From: Echiichthys vipera
Lineage: Eukaryota > Chordata > Actinopteri > Perciformes > Trachinidae
Direction of reading: 5' to 3'
NCBI GenBank assembly: GCA_963691815.1
Contig: OY829667.1
Span: forward strand, 9,066,821-9,130,820
DNA: 64,000 bases
This document shows positions 1 to 64,000 of the stretch, one piece after another. The notes below the pieces were generated by a model. That model was not told the origin of the DNA. It ran no database searches and was given only the letters and a program-made list of their open reading frames with translations. Each line of letters begins with the position of its first letter. Position 1 is the stretch's first letter. A program made the translations under genes and the position numbers.

Positions 1-339
1 ATGTGTGAAGCAAACTTGTAAAGGTGGAAGTGCAGGGTGCATGTTTCACCTACACTAAAACTGATATATGCTTTGCCAGGTGTTAACTTTAAGACTGCTG
101 TCAGTTTAAAAACAATGGCGATGCAATAAAGTTGTAGGGAGCTATGGGTTCACTGTAACACTCTTTTTCTCAATATAGTATGCCACATTGCAGAAAAGAA
201 ATTTTTTTTATCCAATAATATAATAACTTTATCATTGTTGCTTTTGTGCAAATCAAATCTCAAGGACTTTGAATTAAGTAATCTACTGTTTGTACATTCA
301 TTTCTGAAAGCTACATAAGCAACAGTTAAAACACCAAGA

Positions 340-1092
340 ATTAGATGAGAAAGTCTATACCGCTCTCATGTCTGTCCGTTAAGTATGAAGATAGAGCCAA
401 TTAGCTTAGCCTAGCATAAAAACTGTAAACATCTGGAAACAGCTAGCTTGGCTCTCAGCAAACAAACAAAAAAGGGGAGCGTGTTCCCCGGTCTGTTATT
501 TTTTCCACAATCAGTGCCAAATTCCCCGGCAAATAGGCCTATGTAGACCCTAACACTACCCCCTAACGCTGACCATAACCCTGACCCTAACTGTAACCCC
601 TAACCCTAACAAAATGCTAAATTAAATCAGTTTGAGACAGAGGCTTATGCGACCAGAGAATAATAGAGATGACCCCAAAAATGTGGCTTCCAGCACCTCT
701 AAAGCTCATAATTACCAATAGGCTGTCTTGTTGTTTTTTTTTAAAACCTTACATAAACAGAAATATTAAAAAGACAAGTTGTGGTTTTTGGGAGTTACAT
801 GCTTACTCTTTAACCACTCTAACAGCAGAATTTCTGCTTGTAGATGTCTTAAATAATGTTAAAAACTATCGTTCAGCTTTAGAGGTTTTAAGCTAACCTA
901 AACTTTAGCAAAGTTGCTCTTATTAACTTTTAACAGAGCCTGGCTAGCTGTTTCCCCTGCTTCCAGTCTTTATGTTATGCTAAGCTAAATTGAGCTAAAC
1001 GTAAGCTTATCACATCCCTGCTGCAGCTCCATATATGAGAGTTGTATTGATTCTCTTTTTCAACTCTTTGCCATAAAGCGAATAAACTAGCT
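340..1092. repeat. MITE-like teleost repeat, interrupted copy
   Basis: The ends carry the family signature: AGCTTAGCCTAGCATAAA with GGAAACAGCTAGCTTGGCTC near 400-455, and the inverted partner GCCTGGCTAGCTGTTTCCCC with CTTTATGTTATGCTAAGC near 938-985. The same motifs occur at 13316-13640 and 61051-61430. The middle (about 470-660) holds extra sequence including the CCCTAA-like stretch. Confidence 0.6.
541..612. repeat. Degenerate telomere-like (CCCTAA)n stretch
   Basis: Runs of CCCTAAC variants (for example CCCCTAACCCTAAC at the right end) within an AT-rich context. Too short and irregular to be a telomere. More likely a decayed simple repeat or interstitial telomeric sequence. Confidence 0.5.
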
Positions 1093-2042
1093 ATAGTAAA
1101 TAGGTAAAGTGTTATGTATTCTGAGAATATACTGAATTTGAGAACTGTGGTTGATAGTGGCGTTGAAAAAGAAGCATCCTATGGTGCTGTTTGAATGTTT
1201 CACTCACAGATCAGTAGAAGATGAAAGATAAAATACATTTTGTTAAATAAATGGAACTTCGTCTCATCTTCATCCGCTTATCTGGGGTCGGGTCGCGGGG
1301 AACCTAATGGAACCTAATAAATGGAAACATTTTCGTGTGATGGTGGCCTTTTTGCCTAACATTCACAAGGTCAAACTCCGATTAGTAATGCTCATCAGTA
1401 CAAATCACATCTCTGTATCCAACAAAAACTCTGCTTGTTTGGTATAAAAAAACTGAAAAGTTAAGAGTGTAAAAATCTAGCTTTAAAAAAGAGACTTTCA
1501 GGGGAGTGGAATTTATATCAAGAAAATAAAGTAAGTGGGGACGAAAAGGTTTCTTTTCCCTTGGCTATGTGGAAATTACTTTTTCTTTGTTATTTTTATG
1601 TGCAGGTGAACTTAGATCCATTATTGGCTTGAGAACTATTGTTTGATTAGACGGTGAAAGCTTCTGAGGCCCTGAAATGACAAAGAAATTACAGTCATTC
1701 AAACCAATGACGTGAAAGCTGCCATGATGAAAATGTCACATACAGATACTTAGCCATTTTGGTTTTGCTAAGTACAATTTTCCTCTTTCTCCTTTACTGT
1801 GATGCAATGGGAGAAAAACAGGCACAGAAGGAAACACAGGAAATAAAGATGTTGATGACTTGCTGGAGAATTAAGCAAAGTGCAACAAAATGAAATGTTT
1901 AATGGATTTCAAGCTGATGGGAAGATTTTTTCTCAGCAATGTGCGAGAAAAACTGTATTGCTCTATTCGGAATGAAGATATTCCTAATCTTTAACAAAGT
2001 CATAGTCTTGCTGCCCTCGCCCTGGCTGTAAATGCAAGTATT

Positions 2043-2265
2043 GATTTTAAAGTCCCACTTCTAACTTACAAGGCATGGCATTGCCTTGCACCTCATTATA
2101 TCACTGATTTACTTACTCCCTTAGTCTAGCCATACTTTCCACTTACAGAGTGCAGGCCTCCTTGTCATTCTCTGCCTTTAAAGGGAACTGAGGAGGTCAG
2201 AACATTCACCTGCAGGGCCCAAGCCCTCTGAGACAAGCTTCCTGCAAGTATCAAAACCGTTTGGT
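2043..2265 (+). pseudogene. Non-LTR retrotransposon (LINE) reverse-transcriptase scrap
   Basis: Frame +3 reads DFKVPLLTYKAWHCLAPHYI and then TDLLTP before a stop. This is the LLTYKALHGLAP-x-Y segment found near the C-terminus of fish L2-like reverse transcriptases. A frame-shifted continuation includes the SAGLL and RTFTCRA-like motifs. Stops and frameshifts make it non-functional. Confidence 0.75.
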
Positions 2266-3312
2266 ATTCAAGTGCCACATCTTATAACTATATTTTTTTT
2301 AACATGATCCATTACATAAACCTGAGCCACATAAGAGTGTAAATAAACGGCATGCACAACTAGCATAAGTGCGGCATACATGCATCATTTGCAATGTGTT
2401 GGACATTATATTTTGACTTACTTTTTTTTTCAGGATGAGAGCACAAGAACACAGCTCTGTAGTAGCTGGATGAATATAATGGACATTTCAAGTTACAACT
2501 TTCACTTCACTTTATCTTGCTAATTGATGATCGATTGGCTCTGGAGCTTGTGTTTCACAACCCTGCAGACATCATTGTAAAGCCAGTGGCCTCTCCGTGA
2601 AGCCAGTGAATGAAATGTTAAAATAACTGATATAAATGATAGTCCAAACTATGAGTATAGTAGAGTAAAAGGAGATGATTAATGTAACATTTAAATGACT
2701 TGTTATCTCAACAGAGAAATGTTCACCATGCAGACTGTAATTACATTAAATGATTATTCTAGATTTAAAAAAAAAAAAAAGTAACTTTTCTTAGATTAAA
2801 CCCCGGAAACCCTGAAATTTGTGTCCATAACCAAAATGTTGTCCCAATTTTCACCTCTGACAGCTTTATTATAGCACTGGCTTTCCACTGAGTACACCTC
2901 CTGACCCACAGCAGCAGACATGTTCTGAAAGCCTGCGGACAAGGTGGAGAATGCGGGGTTGGGGGGTTGTTGGAGCAGGTGTAAACAGCTTATTTCAGAT
3001 TTCAACGGCAGCGGCATGTGATTTAATTTTTTCCCCAGTTATCTAAACCAAATTTTTTTTTTCTAGACTGAGGCATCCAGGCATAAAGTACCTACTGGAA
3101 AGGTTAACAGGAACAAAGCCTTTTTTTTCCACTCACTCGCCTGCTCCTGCCCCTCGCCCCCAATCCCCTTCATTTTTGCCAGAAAAACATGAGTCTTGTT
3201 CAAAAGAATCCCTGGTTTGGGAGACCGCGACATACGCAGGCAAATCAATACATACACACACAAACAGAGCACCCAGTGGTGATTTCCATTTGTGTTCTGC
3301 GAGTCGACTTAC

Positions 3313-58927
<55,615 letters not shown>

Positions 58928-61050
58928 CTGCAAGAATTGATTTTTTTTTTTGCCCCCCACCCCAACACATGCCTCACAGTTATTGATTTGATTTGAGAGA
59001 ACAATTAAACGGCACAGTATCGCTTGGCAGGGTTACGGGGGTGTGCAGTATTTGGAGTAGTTTTGGTGGGGGTTACTGAGTATCTAGGCCTACGTGTGAT
59101 TGCAATAGATTTGGTGAAATTGATAGTGGGTTGAGAAGAGGGGACAACGGGGCAGCTAAATCAACCTGTCGCACCACTAAAATCTATAAAGTGCTAATGC
59201 GGTATAAATGGTCAGGATATTATTTCTATATTAGACTCAGGGAACTTGAGAAATGGTGATGGAAAAAGACTTTAAACCTAACTAATTTACGGCTTCCATT
59301 TACATTAAAAAAATCATGTTTAACACTCTTGTCCCATTGGGACTTGCATTAAAAGCAAGTGAAATCGAGAAAATTAAAAAAAAAAAAAAAAGCACTGTAA
59401 AGCACTGAGACACTGATAGACTTGGTGATTCTGCTTGTTCTGTTGAAATTGGGTGTAGTTACAGACTGATAGGGACTCAGACTGGACTTCACTTTTAATG
59501 TTTGCACTTGGCCAAAATTATGTGGGCATTCTAGTCCAAAATTTTAATGGAATTTCTTACAGACTGGATACAAAAGTGTGTTCACAAGATCACGAGACGC
59601 CAGGTTAATCTGAGAAAATGTACTGTAGTAACTGTAAATCCAAGTATTCATTCTTTGGAATAATTACTTAGCTGTAGTGGTGAAACAATACATGGTTTCC
59701 GGATTTGAAGTGAGAGGAAGGCTCTGTCTGTATTCTCACTGCATGAAATGGTGGAAAAGTTTTTCTGGTTATAGAGGCTATTTTGCGCGCCGGTCATTTT
59801 AGTTGAAATCGGATGGAATCATTTGAAATACGAGGATGCATCGTTACGTGTGATGATCTTTCCTTCTTTCAGCTGCTCTGCTGCCACAGCGATACTTACC
59901 GTCTTAAATCTTTGTCATGCGTATCTGTTTTAAGACTCTAACGACCACAAATCCAATTGAAAAAATGTTGAAAATTATAACAGATGGTCAAATAGTGACG
60001 CAAAAACTGTATATAACCATAAAATTGACAGAAGGAGGGTCTCATGTACTTCAAGAGTGAAAGTTTCAGCCAATATGGCAAAAACATACTTTTTATAAAA
60101 GTTACCAACTGCAGCTTTAAGCACATGTAAACACACTGAATGGCATTTCATGTGTGTATGTGTATTTTAGAGAAGTTGCTAAATTGTACTGAGTTACTCA
60201 AAATTAGATATGCGTATGATAAATCTATGTAACAGGCATTCTGTGTACACGTGCCAGCTTAAGTTTAGAGCAAGGATAAGAGAAGAAGATAGACAGCGAG
60301 ATTAACAGATATAAAATTGAGAGGGGAAAAGACAGAGTCCTAGCTTGCCTGAAAGAAGCACTTAGAAAAGGAGAAATGGGACCGCTGGTCTCCATGGCAA
60401 CCTGGCGACCAGTGTTAAGTAAGAAAGAGGATGGGGAGGGGGGCTTTTGCCAGAAGCAGAGGATGTGCACCGGGCCCGCTTCTCCCAAGTAACCCAGCAG
60501 AGATCGATAGGTTGATTGGGTTCAGCCGTTCTGTGCCCACCGGTCTCTGCCCAGGGCCCGCCTAAAGAGATGACTGCTCATATCGCCCGCTGAACTACAC
60601 CATGTCCTCCAAAACCACAGAGGAGCAGAGGGAGGCAAGAGGCAGAGCATGTGGAGGTTTCCCAAGCCGCAGAGTTTTAGGTATGAAGTGGAAGACTGTC
60701 TCAGGTGAGGCTGCAAAAATAAACTACAGCTTTTAGGGAAGGAAGATTTGAACGGTGAAGTAGAATTACTGCTTTACAACAACTATTTAAATGTTGCATT
60801 TCCCTGTATTCAAAAACTTTCAAGCTATTTCGTATATTGTTTAAACATGTCTATCATCCTCACAATCGCAGGCTTCAGGCATCTATCAACTCCCTCCCTG
60901 TCACACACTACCATTATTCCACGAGGCTTCCTTTGAAATTATCTGAAAAGTTATCTCAGCTAAAATTAAGCAACGAGTGCTCCAGAGAGAAATACATATA
61001 GTAAGTCCAGAGCAGGTCCCAAGTCTCTATTGATTGATTTTTTTTTTTTT

Positions 61051-61920
61051 TTAAAGGAATACTTTGACATATTGGGAAACAGGCTTAGTAGCCTACTTGT
61101 CAAGTGCTAGATGAGAAGATTGATACCACTCATGCCTGTCTTAAATAATATATGCCTCTCTTAAATATAAGCCAGTAGATGCTTAGCTTAGCATAAAGGC
61201 TAGAAACAAGGGTAAACAGCTAGTGGGGCAACCTATCCTTTCTTGGCAACATGCTGTGTCATCAGGAAGTCAATGCTTCCAGGCAAGAGCACATACGGAT
61301 TAGACGAAATAAATATAATGGGTTAATTAGAGCACTTTAGACGTGCTGGTGGGTTGATTTTGTTAACTTTAGAAACAGGGGAGAACAGCTAGCCTGGCTC
61401 TGTCCAGTCTTAATGCTAAGCTAAGATAACTGTCTCCTGGGTTTAGCTTTCTTATCCCTTCCTTACTTTATGACAGATTGTATGGTATCGTAAGGTCCTT
61501 TAATTTCTTCTGTCTTTTCTATACTTTTGTCTTGAGGGCGACTTTCATGCTGAGAGATAGTTAGGGGTGCAGTTATGCTAGGTGTGTGGTAAAAGGCGTC
61601 GCTGTCAGAGCAACTGGCAGAAGGCGGTTAGACAGACAGGACTTTCAAGTGCACAAGGAAGACTTGAGCGCCTCCCAGAGAGACTCGCCGTTGAAGATGC
61701 CATTGAGACCACACCGTAGATTCACACCGCGTCAGCAGATGGACACCTGCACTATTGCTTTGAGGATCCACCAACAAAAACCTAAACTGAATGAGGGGTA
61801 ACGTTTTCATCCACTTCAGCTCACTTCAGGTTACAACTAGTGATAAGAGCCATGGCTTTAAACCTTTAGCCCAAAGTAGTTTATAACAGTATTTCCCAAA
61901 ATGTCAAACTATTCCATTAA
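61051..61920. mobile_element. TTAA-flanked TIR element, 870 bp
   Basis: The left end TTAAAGGAATACTTTGACAT and the complement of the right end TTAATGGAATAGTTTGACAT match for about 28 bp through TTGGGAAA. The left 380 bp carry the AGCTTAGCATAAAGGCTAGA and CAGCTAGCCTGGCTCTG signatures. The section 61430-61885 looks unlike the rest of the family and may be a later insertion. TTAA at both ends is the piggyBac-type target, but no transposase is present. Confidence 0.75.
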
Positions 61921-62539
61921 ATAAAGCATATCTAACATAACCTTCATGGCCACGAGTTGGAAATAGTGCTCTTTACAGTCATGGTTCCCCATTCACCCAA
62001 GGACCTAGTAGCAATCCCCACTCATGAAAATTTATTTTTAATCAAATGTAAAATGACAATTAAACTTGGAAATCCAATTCTGGTTTGTGGTGGCTTGACA
62101 TTGTTTTTATAATTCTCAGTTACAGTGAGCATTAGACCTTTAATTTGAAAGTTTACTTCCACTGGTGTCCTTTATCCTTTTTGCTGTTTAAGACATTTAT
62201 GCTCTGCTACTCTACATATTACATATAAGTGAGGAAATCTAATTATTTTTTCATGAATGATGTATGGGCAGGGTGGCTCCTTTTTGCATGCATAATGTAT
62301 ATGTACATGAATAACAGTCAAATATAAAGCAGTTTAGAGTATTAAATAGACGTTTTTGTTGAAACTAATAGTCCAATATTAAGAGCAAATGATCTGAACA
62401 AGTTGATGAGCATCAGTATTTCTTTCAAAATTCACGTGACATATGTATTCCCAACTGCATTTATAACTGAAAGAACAAACAGCTCTTATATATGGGTTGT
62501 CATTACAGCCTCTATAATGATGTTTTGTGTTTCACTGTG

Positions 62540-62880
62540 ACTATAAATATACAAGGTCTGTAGAATTTAGTGGCATCTAGTCGTGAGGCTGCAGATGGTA
62601 GCCAACTGAATACGCCTGCCCTCACCCCTGTCTTTCCAAGCAGGTAGGAGAACCTACAGTGAACTTTGGGTACAGTAAAAACATGTAAGGCCGATATTGG
62701 GTTTGTTTGTCCTGGGCTCCTCCATGATACATGGGGTTGAAGCGAAGCAGTGTATTTGTGCTTTTTAAAGCGAAAAACAAAAACATGTCCTTCAAAGACA
62801 CAGAACAGAACGCCGTGTGCGCACACAGATAATCTAGCATTTTCTGTCCAAGGTAAAAAAAAAAAATTGTGAAACCCTCC
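62540..62880. repeat. Teleost interspersed repeat, class unknown
   Basis: Contains GTGGCATCTAGTCGTGAGGC, GCCAACTGAATACGCCTGCC and TTTGTTTGTCCTGGGCTCC. I recall this arrangement as a common fish repeat but cannot name the family. Apparent ORFs here are not supported. Confidence 0.4.
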
Positions 62881-63270
62881 ACAGTTTATAATACACACTA
62901 GACAAGCACAAAAGAAAACAGACAAACAAACAAACATGGATTTTCTCCAATATGCCCTTGAGCTAGGCGTTTATCTGCGGCTTTACTTCAGTAGGAGTGC
63001 TTTTTTGATCAAGAGCGCAAAGTTTTTCATTTCTTCAAAGTTGAGTGTCTTTGCATGTGCGCTCCCCTCTGACTCATTGTCATTCTCTTTACTCATAACA
63101 GCCTGCTATTGCATCTACCACATCGGGCTGAATGCTCTGTCCATTTAACAGCAGCAAAACAATGGAAAAGCCAAAGTGAGTCTCCACAGCTTAAAGTGAT
63201 TAGATGAGTTTCTCACTAATCCCCACCTTGAGCAGGTAGGAGAACGCTCCCGGGGCTACCAATCGATTTG

Positions 63271-63328
63271 ACACACACACACACACACACGCACACGCAC
63301 ACGCACGCACGCACACGCACACACACAC
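63271..63328. repeat. (CA)n/(CACG)n microsatellite
   Basis: Compound CA and GCAC units. Confidence 0.95.
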
Positions 63329-64000
63329 CTCTTTATAAAACCCTTTCAGCAATCACCTCATCAAAACAATTCAGGAGACCCAAGCTCATTTTAATTCCAC
63401 CTCTTTTTTTGTTCCACACAAAATGGCAATTACATCCAGCGTATTAACGAAGCTGCCAAACGATGGGACCATTAAGAGAGCTGACACAAACAGATCGATC
63501 GGACATACAACAGACAGGTAGAGGAATGGGGGGTGAACAAAATCTTTATACAAGGTAACAGGCAAAAAAGGAAGGGGTAAAAAAAAAAAAAAATCAAGCC
63601 TCAACAAACAAACAAACAAGCCATGCTTTGTCCAGGCAGCTGTGACGGTTGTATTCTAAATGGGCCATTACAGCACAAACAAGCAGTGCTCTCATTGATT
63701 GTGAGCCCTCGGGGACAGGAGTCACCTGAAAGCCTTTGTGCCCTACAGAGGCAGAGATACCACCATGAAGCTCCCAAGGGAGACTGGGTTAAAAAAAAAA
63801 AAAAAAACCTGGATCAATAATTAGTGATTTTTGTACAGCACTCTGTTCTCATGTAGTGTGCTTACCGCAATGACCAGTAAGTCTGCTTTACTTGCAGTGG
63901 TTCACAGGACGGTTTGTAAAAAAAAAAAGAAAAATCTTAGAGGAGAACACAGAGTGCTGCTAAAATGCAGTCAATACAAACTGCTCATTACAGATGAGTC

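Larger units (their letters stand above)
1..3312 (-). other. arap2 intron (truncated at window edge)
   Basis: Intron following the linker exon. It holds a MITE-like repeat (about 340-1092) with a telomere-like stretch inside it, a teleost repeat scrap at 1255-1310 (CCGCTTATCTGGGGTCGGGT) and a degraded LINE reverse-transcriptase piece (2043-2265). No exon was recognised. Confidence 0.7.
58928..64000 (-). other. arap2 intron (truncated at window edge), at least 5,073 bp
   Basis: Contains a repeat ending CAACTGCAGCTTTAAG near 60120, the TTAA-flanked element 61051-61920, a teleost repeat 62540-62880 (AGTGGCATCTAGTCGTGAGG) and a CA/CACG microsatellite (63271-63328). No PH2 exon was identified, so the upstream exon lies beyond the window or was missed. 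Confidence 0.55.

Noticed and set aside
1..3300. RA-domain exon of arap2
   Set aside because: Searched the minus strand for the GDL-x-(I/V)-EVY pattern expected at the start of RA; not found, so it should lie beyond the left edge.
59890..59935. Donor-like GTAAGTATC on the minus strand near 59,910
   Set aside because: The only open stretch before it is about 25 bp and its phase does not match exon 58728-58927.
62512..62937. 141-codon minus-strand open frame
   Set aside because: Lies on an interspersed teleost repeat and has no protein features.
63721..63745. Possible 17-bp PH2 exon (acceptor CTCTGTAG, donor GTGACT) ending with the two bases needed to complete Ser before exon 58927
   Set aside because: Phase fits and GTKAFS resembles the PH2 strand, but a 17-bp exon with a stop just upstream is far more likely chance.

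Overview
This is vertebrate nuclear DNA, almost certainly from a ray-finned (teleost) fish. It has widely spaced short exons with GT-AG introns. It has very long, pure CA/GT microsatellites. It also carries fish-type mobile elements: Tc1-like and pogo-like transposon relics, several short inverted-repeat (MITE-like) elements, tRNA-derived SINEs and non-LTR retrotransposon tails. There are no operons, Shine-Dalgarno sites, CRISPR arrays or phage genes. I cannot name the species; a percomorph fish is a guess from repeat content.

One protein-coding gene can be supported, arap2 (ArfGAP with RhoGAP domain, ankyrin repeats and PH domains 2), on the minus strand. Fourteen consecutive internal exons lie between 58,927 (5' side) and 3,313 (3' side). 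They join in phase with no stop into 663 codons: end of PH2, ArfGAP zinc finger, ankyrin region, PH3, PH4, complete RhoGAP domain and the linker towards the RA domain. The N-terminal part (SAM, PH1, most of PH2) lies beyond 64,000. The RA domain and PH5 lie to the left of position 1. The ArfGAP zinc cysteines and catalytic arginine are present. The RhoGAP arginine finger is replaced by glutamine, as in mammalian ARAP2.

Layout from left to right: 1-3312 intron with a MITE-like repeat and a LINE scrap; 3313-12466 seven short exons for the end of PH4, the RhoGAP domain and the linker, with a nested Tc1/pogo insertion in the first intron and two CA tracts in the second; 12467-23739 PH3/PH4 exons separated by introns with LINE scraps and MITEs; 23740-46567 two introns of over 10 kb around a single 126-bp exon, full of MITEs, a foldback element, Tc1 and SINE scraps; 46568-58927 ankyrin and ArfGAP exons; 58928-64000 intron with another TTAA-flanked element.

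No clearly new biological system is visible. The observations most worth checking are: dinucleotide repeats sitting directly beside several arap2 splice sites (a (UG)n tract ahead of one 3' splice site and (CA)n right after three 5' splice sites); the extreme density and purity of the CA tracts; a pogo-like element inserted exactly at a TA inside a Tc1-like relic, with a second copy carrying the complementary part of the transposase; a 464-bp foldback element; and a CpG-rich patch inside an intron.
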